A DNA stretch of 64,000 nucleotides from Molossus alvarezi (lineage: Eukaryota > Chordata > Mammalia > Chiroptera > Molossidae): positions 1,488,001-1,552,000 of the forward strand of contig JBAWUJ010000040.1 of the NCBI GenBank assembly GCA_037176705.1, written 5' to 3'. A program made the translations under genes and the position numbers. Every line of letters starts with the position of its first letter. The first letter of the stretch is position 1. Below are positions 1 through 14,800 of this stretch, piece after piece. A model generated the notes under the pieces. That model searched no databases, had not been told where the DNA came from, and worked only from the letters and a program-made list of their open reading frames with translations.

Positions 1-637
1 TTTTTTCCTTAGAACACTAGCTAGGTTTTTCCATGGAACACTAGCTACTTCTTTCCATGGAACACTAGTTATTTACTTAAATGGAACACTAGCTACGTCC
101 TTCCGTGGAACACTACCTAGTTCCTTCCTTTGAACACTAGCTGCCTCCTTCTATAAAATGCTAGCCAGTCCCTTCCATAGAACACCAAGTATTTTCTTTC
201 CTGGAACACTAGCTAGTTCTTCCATGGAACACTAGGTAGTCCCTTCCGTTCAAGACTAAGTAGTTCCTTCATGGAACTCTAGGTAGTTTCCCTCATGGAA
301 TACTGAGTAGTTACTTCCATGGAACACTAAGTAGTTCCTTCCATGAAACACTACATACCTGCTTCCATGGAACTCTAGTTAGGTCCTTCCATGGGACATT
401 AAATTTTTCTTCCATGGATTACTTAGTAGTTTCTTCCATGAAACACTAGTTAATTCCTTCCATAGAACACTAGCTAGTGTTTTCCAGAGAACACTAGCTA
501 GTTTCTTCCAAAGTACACAAAGTAGTTTCTTCCATGGACCACTAGCTAGGTCTTTCCATGGAACACTGAGTATTTTTTTCCATGGAATACTAACTAGTTT
601 CTTTCATGAAACACTAGCTAGGTTCTTCCATGGAACA
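1..637 (+). repeat. 24-bp satellite, plus orientation (block A)
   Basis: Tandem copies of a degenerate 24-bp unit, TTCCATGGAACA then CTAGCTAGTTCC, with frequent CTAAGTAG in place of CTAGCTAG. The array runs in from the left edge and reads in plus orientation until about 637, where it flips. No gene is seen. Single-base changes and 1-2 bp indels are common, so this is an old, diverged array. Confidence 0.97.
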
Positions 638-3600
638 TGGAGAGAACTACTGTGTTACATGGAAGAAACTACTTAGTTTTACATAGAAGGAACTAGCTAG
701 TGTTCCATAGATAAAAATAGCTAGTATTCCATGGAGGGACCTACTTAGTGTTCCAGGGAGGGAATTACTTAGTGTTCCATGGAAGAAACTACTTACTATT
801 TTAAGGAAGGAAGTAGCTAGTGTTCCATGGAAGGAGTTCTTTAGTGGTCCATGGAAGGAACTTGCTAGTGTTTCATGGAAGGACCTAGCTAGAGTTCCAT
901 GAAAAAAACTAGGTAGTGTTCCATGGAAGGAAGTAGCTAATGGTCCATGGAAGGAACTACTTAGTGTCTCATGGAAGGAACTATCTTGTGTTCCATTGAA
1001 GAAAGTAGCTAGTGTTCCATGGAAAAAACTAGCTAGTGTTCCATGGAAGCAACCAGCTGGTGTTTCATAGAAAAGACTATGTTGTGTTCCACAGATAAAA
1101 TACTTAGTGTTCCAAGGAGGAAACTAGCTAGTGTTCCATGAAAAAGTAACTTGTGTTCCATGTAAGGAAAGACTTAGTGTCCCATGAAATGAACTAACTT
1201 GTGTTCCATGCAATAAACTAGCTTGTGTTCCATGGAAGAAACTATTTAGTGTTCCATGAAAGGAATTACTTAGGTTCTATAGAAGGAACTAGCTAGAATT
1301 CCATGGAAGAAACCACTTACTGTTCCATGTAAGAAATTACTTAGTGTTCCATGGAAGGAACTAGCTATTGTTCAATGGAAGGAACTAGCTAATGTTCCAT
1401 GGAAGAAACTGCTTAGTCTTCCATGGATAAAACAAGCTAGTGTTCTATGGAAGAACTACTTAGTGTTCCATGGATGGAACTCCTTAATGTTCCATGGAAG
1501 CGACTACTTTGTGTTCCATGGAAGGAACTAGTTAGTATTTCATGAAGAAACTAGCTTGTGTTCCATGGAAGAAACTAGCTTGTGTTCCATGGAAGAAGCT
1601 AGCTAGTGTTCCATGGAATAAAGTAGCTAGTGTTCCATGAAAGGAACTAGCTTGTGATCCATGGAGGGAACTAGCTAGTGTTCTATGGAAAGAACAATTT
1701 AGTGTTTCATGGAAGGAAGTACTTAGTGTTCCGTGAAAGGAAACAGCTAGTTTTTTATAAAAGAAACCAGTTAGTTTTTCATGGAAGGAACCATCTAGTT
1801 AGCCGTGGGAGGAACTACTTAGTGTTACATGGAAGGAACTACATAGAGTTCCATTTAAGGAACTAATTAGTTTTCCATGGAAGAATCTACTTAGTGTTCC
1901 ATGGAAGAAAATACTTAGTGTTTTATGGAAGGAACTAGCTAGTGACCCATGAAAGAAACTAGATAGTGTTCCATGGAAAGAAATACTTAGTGTTTCATGG
2001 AAGGAACTACTTAGTGTTCCATGGAAGGAAGTAGATAGTGTTTCATGGAAGGAACTACTTAGTGTTCCATGGAAGGAACTACTTAGTGTTCCATCGAAAG
2101 AACTACTTAGTGTTCCATGGAAGAAACTTCTTAGTGTTTAGCGGAGGAAAATCGCTACTGTTCCATGAAAAGAACTATGTAGTATTTCATGGAAGGAACT
2201 AGCTAGTCTTCTATGGATAAAGCTATTTAGTGTTCCATTGTAGGAACTATATGGTGTTCCATCAAATGAACTAGCTAGTGTTCCATGGAAGTATCTAGCT
2301 AGTGTTCCATGGAAGAAACAACTTAGTGTTCCGTGGAAGAAACTTACTAGTGTTCCAAGGGAGGTTCCAGCTAGTGATCCATAAAAAAAACTACTGAGTG
2401 TTCCATGGAAACAAACTACTTAGTGTTCCATGGCAGTAAAAAGCTACTGGTCCAATGAAGAAACTGTCCAGTGGTCCATAGAAGAAACTACTTAGTGCTC
2501 CATGGAAGAATCTACTTAGTGGTCCATAGGTGAAACTAGATAGTGTTCCATGGAAGGAACTATCTATTGTTTCCTGGAAAGATCTAGCTAATGTTCCATG
2601 GAAGGAACTCTTTTGTGTTCCATGGAAGGAACTACTTAGTGTTCCACCTAAGACACTACTTAGTGTTCCATAGAAGAAACTACTTAGTGTTCCATGGAAG
2701 AAACTAGCTAATGTACCATGGAAAGGACTAGTTAGTGTTCAATGGAAAAAAGTACTTAGTGTTCCATGAAAGGAACTAGTTAGTGTTACATGGAAGAAAC
2801 TAGTTAGAGTTCCATGCAAGATATTATATAGTTTTCCATGGAAGGAACTAGCTAGTTTTCCATGGAAGAAACTACTTAGGGTTTCATTGAAGTAAGTACT
2901 TAATGTTCCGTGGAAGGAACTAGCTAGTTTTCTAGGAAAGGAAATAGTTAGAGTTTCTGGTAAGAAACTACTTAGTATTCCAGAGAAGAAACTACCTAGT
3001 TCCAGGGGAAAATCTAGCTAGTGTTCCAAGACAGATACTAGTTAGTGTTCCATGGAAGGAACTAGCTAGTGTTCCATGGAAGGAACTAGCTAGTGTTCCA
3101 TGAAAGGAACAAGTTAGTGTTCCATTAAAGAAGGAAGTACTTAGCTTTTCATGGAAATAACTACTTAGTGTTTCATGAAAAAAATTTGCTAGTGTTCCAT
3201 GGAAAAAACTACGTAGTGTTGCATGTAAGGAATTATTTAGTGTTCCAGGGAAGAAACTACTTAGTTTTCTAGAAAAGGAACTAGTTAGTGTTTCAGGGAA
3301 AGAAATAGCTAGTATTCCACAGAATTAACTAGCCAGTATCCATGGAAGGAACATGCTAGTGTTCCATGGACTGAACTAGCTAGTGTTTAATGGAAGGAAC
3401 TGGCTAGTGTTCCAAGAAGGAACTAGCTAGGTATCCATGGAAGTAACTATTTAAAGTTTCATGAAAGGAACTAGTGTTTTATGGAAGGAAATAGCCAGTG
3501 TTCCATAAGAAAAAATACTGAGTGTTCCATGTAAAAAAACTAGCTACTGTTTCATGGAAGGAACTAGCTAGTGTTCCATGGAAAAAACTACATAGTGTTT

Positions 3601-5334
3601 AATGGAAGGTACTAGGTAGAACAGGCTAGTGTTCCATAAAAGGAACTACTTAGTGTTCCATGGATGGAACTACTTAGTGTTCCATGACAAGAACTAGCTT
3701 GTGTTCCTTGGAAGGTAGTAGTTAGTGTTCCATGGAAAGTATTACTTAGTATTAAATTGAAGGAACTTGCTAGTGTTTCATGGAAGGAACTAGCTAGTGA
3801 TCCATGGATGGAACTACATAGTGTTCCATGGAAGAATGTACTTAATGTTCAATGGAAGGATCTACTTAGTGTTGCATGGAAAGAACTAGCTAGTGTTCCA
3901 AGGATAAAACTAGTTAGTGTTCCATGGTTGAAACTACATAGTGTTCCATAGCAGGAACTATTTAGTGTTCCATGGAAAAAAATACATAGTGTTCAATGGA
4001 GAGAACTAGCTAGTGTTCCATGGAAGGAACTACTTAGTGTTCCATGGAAAGAACTACTTAGTGTTCAATGGAAGGAAGTAGCTAGTGTTCCTTGGAATAA
4101 ACCAGTTAGTGTTCCATGGAAAGAACTACTTAGTGTTTCATGGAGGGAATTAGCTGGTGTTCCATAGAAAAAACTATCTAGTGTTCCATGGAAGGAACTA
4201 GTTAGTGTTCCAATGAAGAAACTAGTTAGTGTTTCAAGGAAGGAGCAAGGTAGTGTTCCATAGAAGGATCTAGCTAGTGTTCCATAAAAAAACTACATAG
4301 TGTGCCATGGAAGAAACTACTTAGTGTTCCATGGAAAAAACAAACTACAGTTCCATGGAAGAAACTAGCAGTTTTCCATGGAAGAAACTACTTAGTGTTC
4401 CAAGGTTGAAACTATATAGTGTTTCATGGAAGGAACAAGCTAGTGTACCATAGAAAAAAATATCTAGTGTTCCAGGGAAGAATCAACTTAGTGTTTCACG
4501 GAAAAAACTACTTAGTGTTCTATGATAGGAACTAACTAGTGTTCCATGGAAGGTACAAATTATTGTTCCTAGAAAGGAACTACTTAGCGTTCCAATGAAG
4601 AAACTACTGAGTGTACCATGGAAGGATCTAGCTAGTGTTTTTTGGAAAAAAAAAACTCCTTAGTATTCCATGGATTGATCTAGCCAGTGTTCCATGGAAG
4701 GTACTAGCTAAAGTTCCATGGAAGTATCTAACTAGTGTTCCATGGAAGTAACTACTTAGTATTCCATGGAAAAAAAGTAACAAGTGTTCCATGGAAGGAT
4801 CCAGCTAGTGTTCCATAAAAAAAATACTTAGTGTTTCATGGAAGAAGCTACTTAGTGTTCCATGGAAGAACAAGCTACTGTTCCATTGTAGGAACTAGCT
4901 AGTGTTCCTTGGAAGGAACTACCTAGTGTATTATGGAAAGAACTAGCTCGTGTTCCATGGAAGGAACTAATTCGTGTTCCTTGAAAGTAATTAGTTAGTG
5001 TTCCATGCAAGAAACTATAAAGTCTTCCATGGAAGGAAAAAGCAAGTTTTCCATGGAAGAAACTACTTAGGTTTTCATGAAAGTAAATACTTAATGTTCC
5101 ATGGAAGGACGTATTTAGTGTTCCGGGAAAGTTACTAGTTAGTGTTCCCAGGAATGAACTACTTAGTGTTCCAGAGAAGAAACTTGTTAGTGTTCCAGAA
5201 TAAAAGGAACTATTTCATGTTCCATGGAAAAACTACCAAGTTTTCCATGGAACGACCTAGCTTGTGTTCCATGGAAGGATCTACTTAGTGTTCCATGCAA
5301 GTAACTACTTAGTGTTTCATGTAAGGAACTAGCT
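638..5334 (-). repeat. 24-bp satellite, inverted orientation (block B)
   Basis: The same 24-bp unit read on the opposite strand (GTGTTCCATGGA then AGGAACTAGCTA), about 4.7 kb or roughly 195 units. It contains stretches near 2930-3010, 3240-3310 and 5110-5210 in which CATGG is replaced by CAGGG, CAGAG or similar. These are the inverted equivalents of the CTGG-variant blocks of the plus-oriented arrays, so the inverted block carries the same higher-order families. No gene is seen. Confidence 0.97.
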
Positions 5335-8300
5335 ACTTCCTTCCAGAGAACACTAAGTAGGTGTTTCCATTGAACACTAAGTAGTTTCTTCTATGGAACA
5401 CTAGCTAGTTCCACCCATGAATTGCTAGCTAGTTCCTTCCATGGAACACTAGCTAGTTTTTTCCATGGAACAATAGCAATTACCTTCCAAGGAACACTAA
5501 GTAGTGTCTTCAATAGAACACTAGCTAGTTCATTCGATGGAACACTAAGTAGTTTCATCTATGGAAAACCATCTAGTTTCTTCTATGGAAAACCATCTAG
5601 TTTCTACCATGGAACATCAGCTAGTTCCTTCCATGGAACACTAAGTAATTACTTCAATGGAAAACTAGCTAGTTCCTTCCATGGAACACTAGCTAGTTCC
5701 TTCCATGGAACTCTAAGTAGTTCCTTCCATGGAACACTAGCTAGATCATTCAATGGAACAATAGTTAGTTTCTTCCATGAAACACTAACTAGTTCCCTCC
5801 ATGGAACAGTAATTAGTTTATACCTTGGAATACTAGCTAGTTCCTCCCATAGAACACTAAGTAGTTTCTGTCAAAAAACACTAAGTAATTCCTTCCGTGG
5901 AACACAAACTTATATTTTACATGGAACACTAGCTAGTTCCTTCCATGGAACATTAAATAGTTCCCTTTATGGAACACTATGTAGTTTTCTACATGGAACT
6001 CTAAGTAGTTCCCTACATTAAACACTAGCTAGTTTATTCCTTGGTACACTAGATAGTTCCTTCCATGGAACACTAAGTTGTTACTTCCATGGAACACTTA
6101 GTAGGTCCTCCCATGGAAAACTAAATTGTACCTTCCATGAAACACTAGCGAGTTTTTTCCATGGAACACGAGCTAGTTCCTTTTATGGAACGCCACGTAG
6201 TTCCTTCCATGGAACACTAAGTATTTCCTTCCATGTAACACTAGGTAGTTCCTTCTATGGAACAGTAGATACTTCCTTCCACGGGACACTAAGAAGTCCA
6301 TCCATGGAACTCTATGTAGTTCCTTCCATGGAACACTAGTTAGTTACTTCCATGGGACACTAAGTAGTTTTTTTCCATGAAACACTAGCTGGTTTCTTCC
6401 ATTAAACACTAGCGAGTTCCTTCCAGAAAACATTAAGTAGTTCCTTCCTTAAACACTAAGTAGTACTTTCCATAGGACACAAACTAGTTCCTTGCATGGA
6501 ACACAAACTAGTTCCTTGCATGGAACACTACCTACTTCTTTCTTGGAACACTAGCTAGTTCCATCCATGGAACACTAAAGATTTCCTTCCATGGATCACT
6601 AGCTAGTTTCTTCCATAAAACAGTAAGAAGTTTCTTCCATGGAACACAAAGTAGTTTCCTCCATGGAACAATAAGTAGGTCTCTCCTTTAAACACCAGCT
6701 ATTTTTTTTCATAAAACACTAGCTAGTTCATTTAATAGAGCACTAAGCACTTCTATCCATGTAACACTGTAGTTTTCTCCATGGAACACTTAGTAGTTAT
6801 TTCCATGTACACTAGCAGGTTCCTTCCATGGATCGCTAGCTGGATTATTCCACGGAATACTAAGCACTTCCTCCTATGGAACATTAAGTAGTTCCATCCA
6901 TGGAACTCTAGGTTTTTCATTCAATGGAACACTAATTAGTTTCTTCCATGAAACACTAAGTAATTCCTTGCATGGAACACTAGGTAGTTTCTTCCATGGA
7001 AAAGAAGTAGTTCCTTACATGAAACAATAAGTAGTTACTTGCATGGAACACTAGCTAGATCCTTCCATGGAACACCAGCTAGGTCGTTCCATGGAAAACT
7101 AGGTATTTTTTTCATGGAACATGAAGTAGTTTCTTGCATGAAACAGTAGCTAGTTTCTTCTATGGAACACAAGCTAGTTCCTTGCATGGAACACTAGCTA
7201 GTTGTATCCATGGAACACTAAGGAGTTCCTTCCATGGAACACTAGCTAGGTTCTTCCATGAAACACTAAGTAGTTCCTTCCATGGAACACTACTTTTTTC
7301 CATGGACCACTAAGTAGTTCCTTGCATGGAACAGTAGCTAGTTTCTTCCATGGAACACAAGCTAGTTCCTTGCATGGAACAATAGCTAGATTCTTCTATG
7401 GAACACAAGCTAGTTTCATACATGGAGCACTAGCTATTGCTTCCATGGAACACTAAGGAGTTCCTTCCATGGAACACTAGCTAGGTCCTTTCATTAAAGA
7501 CTAAGAAATTTCTTTCATGGAACACAAGCTATTTCCTTCAATGGAAAACTCAGTCTTTCTTTCCATGGAACACTAGTTAGTCCCTTCCATGGAACACTAT
7601 CTAGTTCCTTTCATGGAACATAAGTAGTTTCATCTATGGAACACAAGGTAGTTACTTTTATTGAACACCAGCTAGTTCCTTCCATAAAACACTAGCTATT
7701 CCTTCCAAAAAACAAAAAAATAGTTCCTTCCATTGAACACTAGTTACTTCCTTCCATGGAACACTAGCTAGTTTTTTCCATGATACTCTAAGTAGTTTCT
7801 TCCATGGAACACTAAGTAGTTTCTGCAATTGAACACTAACTAGTTACTTCCATGTTAGACTAGCTACTTTTTTCATGGAACACTAACTAGTTTCTTCCAT
7901 GGAGCAGTAATTAGTTTCTTCCTTTTAACACGAAAAAGTTCCTTTCATGGAACACTCTCTAGTTTCTTTCATGGAACTCAAGCTAGTTTTTCCATGGAAC
8001 GCTACATAGTTCCTTGCATAGGACACCAGCTAGTTTCTTGTATGGAACAATAACTTGTTTCCTCCATGGAACACTAGCTAGTTCCTTTCATGGACACTAG
8101 CTAGATCTTTCCATGGGACACTGCCTACTTCCTTCCATGGAACAGTAAATAGTTTCTTCCATGGAACACTAAGTAGTTTCTTCCATGGAAGAGTAACGAG
8201 TTCCTCCCTTGTAACACTATGTAGTTCTTTCCATGGAACACCAGCTAGATTCTTCCATGCAACACTACCTAGTTCTTTCCATGGGACACTACCTAGTTCC

Positions 8301-11300
8301 TTCCATGGAATAGTAAGTTCTTTCCATGGTACACTAAATCATTTCTTCCATGGAACACTAGCTCGTTCCTTCCATGAAATACTAATTAGGTCCTTTCATG
8401 GAACGCTAGCTAGTTCCTTTCATGGAACACTAACTGTTTTTTTCCATGGAATACTAGGTAGATTTCTGCATGGAACACCAGCTAGTTTTTTTCATGGAAT
8501 ACTAGCTAGTACCTACCATGGAGCACTAAATTGTTCCTTCCATGGAACACTAGCTTGTACCTTCCATGGAACATTAGCTAGTTATTTTATGGAATGCTAA
8601 CTATTTTTCTATGGAATAGTTTGCAGTTTCTTCCATGGCACACTAGGCAGTTCCTTCCATGGAACACTAAGTAGTTCCTTCTATGGAACACTAGCTAGTT
8701 CCTGCCATGGAACACTAACTAGTTCCTTCTCTGGAATACTAAGTATTTCGTTCCCTGGAACACTAACTAGTTCCTTTCCTGGAACACTATCTAGATCCTT
8801 CCATGGAACATTATGTAGTTACTTCCATGAAACCAAAAGTAGTTTCTTCCATGGAAAACAAGCTAGTTTTTTCCATGGAACACTTTTTGTTTTTTAAATA
8901 GAACACCAACTAGTTTCATCCATGGAACACTAACAACTTCTCCATGGAACACTAGATTGTTTATTCAATGCAACACTAGCTAGTTCCTTTTATGGAACAC
9001 TAAGTAATTCCTTCCATTGAACACTAAGTAGTCTCTTCCATGGAACACTAGATAGTTTCTTCCATAAAACAGTAAGTAGTTCTTTACATGGAACACCAGC
9101 TAGATTCTTCCATGAAACACTAAGTAGTTTGTTTCATAAAACACTAGCTAGTTCTAGCTAGTTCCTTCATGGAACACTAACTAAATCCTTCCATGTAACA
9201 CTAAGCAGTTCCTCTCATGGAACATTATTTAGTTCCTTTCTTGGAACACGAGCTAGTTTTTTCCATGGAACACTATATAGTTCCTCGCATGGAAACTTAA
9301 TTAGTTTCTTCCATGGATAACTAACGAGTTTCTTCCATGGAACACTACTTAGTTTCGTTCATGGAACATTACTAGTTCTTTCAATGGAACACGAATTAGT
9401 TTCTTCCATGGAACACCAAGTACTTTTTACCATGGAACAGTAATTTCTTCCTTCGATGGAACAGTAACTTGTTCCTTTTATGGAACACTAGCTAGTTCCT
9501 TCCAAGGAAAATTATTTCTTTCCATGAAAAACTAAGTAGTCCCTTCCATGAAACACAAGCTAGTTTTTTCCATGGAATACTAGCTAGTTCTTTCCATGGC
9601 ACACTAGCTTATTTTTTCGATGGAACTCTATGTAATTCATTTCATGGAACACTAAGTAGTTCCTTCCATGGAACACTAAATAAATTCTTCCATGAAACAC
9701 TATGTAGTTTCTTCTATGAAACACCAGGGAATTGCTTCCATGGAACACAAACTAGTTTCTTCCATGGGACACTAATTAATTCCTTCCATAAAAGAAGGGT
9801 AGTTCCATCCATGGACTACTAAGTAGTTTTTCCAGGAAACACTAAGTAGATACTTCCATTGACAGTAGCTTGCTCCTTCTATGGAACACTAAGTAGTTTC
9901 TTCCATGAAACACTAAGAGGGTTTTTTTTTTTTTTTGGTTTTTTTTTATGGAACACTAGCTAGATCCGTCCATGGAAGGCTAGTTAGTTCCTTCCAATGA
10001 ACACTAAGTTGTTCCTTCCATGGAACACTAGCTAGATACTTCCATGGAACACTAGATAGTGCCTTCAATGGAACAATATCTAGTTCCTACCATGGAACAC
10101 TAACTAGCTCTTTCCATGCATCACAAATATTTTCTTCCATTGAACACTAGCTATTTTCTTCTATTGTATACTAAGTAGTTATTTCCGTGGAACACTAAGT
10201 AGTTTTTTGCATGGAACACAAACTTATTCCTTCCATGGAACACTAAGTGGCTCCTTCAAAGGATCACTAAATAGATCCTTCCATGAAACACTAAATAGTT
10301 TATTCCCTGGAACACTAGCAAGTTCCAACAACGAAACACGAGCTTGTTACTTCCATGAAACACTGGATATTTCCTTCCATGGAACACTAGCCAGGGCCTT
10401 CCTTGGAACACAAGCTAGTTCTTTGCTTGAAGAACTAGCCACTTCCTTTCATGGAACAGTAGCTAGGTCCTGCTGTGGAACACTATGTAGTTCCTTGCAT
10501 GAGTCACTAGATAGTTTCTTCCATAAAACACTACATAGTTCCTTTAATGGAACACCAAGTAGTTTTTTACATGGAACACTAAATAGTTTTTTCCATGGAA
10601 CCCTAACTTGTTCCTTCCATGGAACACTAGCTAGTTCCATCCACGAAACACTAACTTGCTCTTTCCATGGATCACTAAGTAATTTCTTTCATGGAACACT
10701 ATGCAGTTTTTCCCTGGAACAGTAGCTAGTTCCAACCATGGAATACTAGATAGATCATTCCATGAAACACTAGATATTTTCTTCCATGGAACACTAGCTA
10801 GTTTTTTCCATGGAACAGTAGCTAGATCCTTCTGTGGAACACTAAGTAGTTCCTTGCATGAGACATTAGCTAATTTCTTACATGAAACACTAAGTAGTTC
10901 CTTCCATGGAACACTAGTTAGTTTCTTCCATGAAACACTAACTATTGCCCTTCATTTAACACTAGGTAGTTCCTTCCATGGAACATTAACAATTTTTTAG
11001 ATGGAACACTAACTAGTTCCTTCCATGGAACACTAACTTTTTGTTAATGGTACAAGAGCTAATACCCTACATGAAACACTAAGTAGTTCTTTCCATGGCA
11101 CACTAACTCGTTTCTTCCAAATAACACTAACTAGTAACTTTCATTGAACACTAAGTAGTTCCTTCCATGGAACACTAAGTAATCCCTTCCATTGACACTA
11201 GCCAGTTCCTTCTATGGAACACTAGCTAGTTCCTTCCATGGAACACGATGTAGTTCTTTCCATGGAACACTAACACGTTCTTCCATGAAACTCTAGCTTG

Positions 11301-11600
11301 TTCCTTCCATGGAACATTAAGTAGTTTCATCCATGGAACTCTAAGTAGTTCATTCCATGGAAATCTAGCTAGATCCTTCCATTGAACACTAATTAGTTCC
11401 CTGCAAGGAACACTATGTAGTTCATTTCATGAAACAATAGCTAGTTCTTGCTAGTTCTTTCCATGAATCACTAAGTAGTGTTTTCCATGGAACACTAAGT
11501 AGTTCCTTCAACGGAACACTAGTAATTCCATTCAATGGAATGGTACCTTGTTCTTCCATAGGACACTAAGTAGTTTCTTCCATGAAACTCTAAGTAGTTT
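5335..11600 (+). repeat. 24-bp satellite, plus orientation (block C)
   Basis: About 6.3 kb of the 24-bp satellite in plus orientation, ending at the poly-T (the reversed poly-A tail) of L1 copy 1. CTGG-variant units lie near 8700-8830. Shortened units of the form CTAGTTCTTGCTAGTTC occur near 9150 and 11446. The open frames at 5422-6021 and 10207-10725 are the 8-codon periodicity of the repeat and not genes. Confidence 0.97.
9922..9947. repeat. T-rich tract inside satellite
   Basis: About 26 bases, nearly all T with one GG, sitting where a normal unit has TTCCTTCC just before ATGGAACAC. Several other T tracts in the window sit at the same place in the unit. Confidence 0.9.
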
Positions 11601-11835
11601 TTTTTTATTAATTAATTTTTGTTACAAAAGTTTCTCCTTTTCCCCCACAGATCCTTCCCTCCCCCTCCCTCCCTGCCCTTTCCACAGTTTGCTGTACATG
11701 TCCACTGTTCATTCATACATGCATATAAGTTCTATGGTTTATCTCTTCCCCACCACCCCCCTATTTAGAATATGTCAGTCTGTATTCCACTTCCACTTCT
11801 CTGGGACTAACCCCTTCCTCAGACTGTTATGTTCA

Positions 11836-14800
11836 TTATATTCCACAAATAAGTGAGATCATATGAAACTTGTCTTTCTCTGTTTGGCTTGTTTCGCTTA
11901 GGATGATACTTTCCAGGTCCCTCCATGTAGTCTCAAAGAATAAGAGGTCTTTCTTTCTTACAGCTGCATAGTACTCCATGGTGAATATGTACCACAGGTT
12001 TTTTTATCCATTCGTCTACTGATGGACTCTTGGGCTGTTTCCAGATCTTAGCAATTGTAAATAGTGCTGCTACAAACATGGAGGTACATATATTCTTTCT
12101 GATTGGTGTTTTAGGCTTCTTAGTGTATTTTCCTAGAAGTGGGATCACTGGGTCAAATGGAAGTTCAATTTTTAAATTTTAGAGGTAACACCATATTGTT
12201 TTCCATAGTGGCTGCACCATTCTGCATTCCCTCCAGCAGTGCACTAGAGTCACCATTTCTCCACACCCTCGCCAACACTTGTTGTTTGATGATTTGTTGA
12301 TGGCGGCCATTCTGACAGGTGTGAGGTGATACCTCATTGTTGTTTTAATTTGCAACTCTCTTATGATGAGTGTTGATGAGCATTTCTTCATATGTTTCTT
12401 AGCCATTTGGATGTCCTGTTTGGAGAGGTGTCTATTCAGTTCCTCTGCCCATTTTTTAATTGGATTCTTTGTCTTCCTTTTGTGGAGTTTTATGAGCACT
12501 ATATATGTATTGGAAATTAACCCCTCATCTGATATATCATTGGCAATTATGCTCTCCCATACAGTGGGTAGCATTTCCGTTTTGATGATTGTATCTTTTG
12601 CTGGTCAGAAGCTTTTGGGTTTGATGTAGTCCCATGTGTTCATTTTTTCTTTTGCTTCTATTACCTTAGGTGATGTGTCAGTAAAAATTCTGCTGCATAT
12701 GATGTATAAAATTTTGTTGCCTACAGTCTCCTCTAGGATTTGTATGGATTCATGAGTTACATTTAAGTCATTTATGTATTTTGAGTTTATTCTGGTGTAG
12801 AGTGTAAGTTGATGGTCTAGTTTCATTTTTCGGCAAGTAGCTGTCCAATTTTCCCAGCACCATTTATTAAAGAGGCTGTCCTTTCTACAATGTATGCTCT
12901 TGCCACCTTTGTCAAATATTAATCGAGCATATTGCATTGGGTCCATTTCTGGGTTCTCTGTTCTGTTACACTGGTCTATATACCTGTTCTTGTACCAGTA
13001 CAAGGTCATTTTGATTATAGTGGCTTTGCAGTATAACCTGAAATCTGGTATTGTGATCTCTCCAACTTTTTTCTACCTTTTCAAGACTGCTGTGGCTATT
13101 CGAGGCCTTTTTTGGTTCCATATGAACTTTTGAAATTACTGTTCTAATTCTGTGAAGTATGCTGTTGGTATTTTGATGGGGATTGCGTTGAATCTCTATA
13201 CTGCTTTGGGTAATATGGACATTTTAATGATGTTAATTCTGCCAATCCATGAACAGGGTATGTGCTTCCACTCTTTTATATCTTTCTCTATTTCTTTTTT
13301 CAATGACCTGTAGTTTTCTGCGAATATGTCCTTTATTTCTTTGGTTAAGTTTATTCCTAGGTATCTTAATTTTTTTGCCACGATGGTAAATGGGATTGTT
13401 TTCTTAGTTTCTCTTTCTGTGAGTTCATCTTTGGTGTATAAGAATGCCATCAATTTCTTGACGTTAATTTTGTATCCTGCTACTTTGCCAAATTCATTTA
13501 TTAAGTCTAGTAAACTTTTGATGGAGTCTTTGGGGTTTTCTATGTATAGTATCATGTCATCTGCAAATAATGACAATTTCACTTCCTCCTTTCCAATTTG
13601 GATCCCTTTTACTTTTTTCTTTCTGTCTGATTGCTGTGGCTGAGATTTCCAGTACTATGTTAAATAGGAGTGGTGAAAGTGGGCATCCTTGCCTTGTTCC
13701 TGTTCTTAAGGGAAATGCTTTATTTTTTGTCCATTGAGTATGATGTTGGCTTTAGGTCTTTCATATATGCCCTTTATTATGTTTAGATATGATCCCTCTA
13801 TTCCCACAGTGCTGAGCATTTTTATCAGAAATGGATGCTGGATTTTGTTGAAGGCTTTTTCTGCATCTATTGATATTATCATGTGGTTTTTATTCTTTAT
13901 TTTATTATGTGGTGTATCACATTTATGGATTTGCGAATATTGTACCAGCCTTGCATCCCTGGGATGAATCCCACTTGGTCATGGTGGATAATTTTTTTGG
14001 TGTATTACTGGATCCAATTGCTAGTATTTTATTCAGGATTTTCGCATCTATGTTCATCAGGGATATTGGCCTGTAGTTTTCTTTCTTTGTAGTATCTCTT
14101 TCTGGTTTTGGTATTAGAATTATGCTAGCTTCATAAAACGAGTTTGGAAGTCTTCTTCATGAATTTTTTGATATAGTTTGAGGAGAATGGGTATTAGTTC
14201 TTCTTTGAATGTTCAGTAAAACTCCCCCGTGAAGCCACCTGGGCCTGGGGTTTTATTTGCTGGGAGAGTCTTGATTACATCTTCAATTTCTTCTGTTGTT
14301 ATTGGTCTGTTCAAGTTTTCAACCTCTTCCTGATCCAGTTTTGGGAGACTATGTGTTTCTAGAAATTTGTCCATTTCGCTTAGATTGTCGGATTTGTTGC
14401 CATATAGTTGTTCATAGTAGTTGTTAACGATCTTTTGTATTTCTGTGGTTTGGCTATTATCTCCTCTCTTTCATTTCTGATTTTGTGTATTTGGGTTCTC
14501 TCTCTTTGTTCCTTGGTGAGTCTAGCTGAGGGTCCATCAATCTTGTTTATCTTTTCGAAAAACCAGCTCTTTGTTTTATTGATCCTTTGAATTGTTGTTT
14601 TTTTTTTTTTTTTTTTGGTCTCTATGTCATTTATTTCTGCTCTGATCCTTACTATTTCCTTCCTTCTACTTGCTCTGGGGTTTTCTTTTTGTTTGCTCTC
14701 TAGTTCTTTAAGTTGTGAGGATAGATAGTCTATTAGAGATTTTTCTTATTTTTTGAGGTAGGCCTGTAGTGCTATGAACTTCTCAGAACTTCTTTCGCTG

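Noticed and set aside
5422..6021. 199-aa Ser/Phe/His-Gly-rich open frame as a secreted repeat protein
   Set aside because: Same 8-residue period as the satellite, with no signal peptide or unique region.
1..11600. CRISPR array
   Set aside because: The repeats are directly adjacent 24-bp units without unique spacers, in mammalian-type DNA with L1 and SINE.
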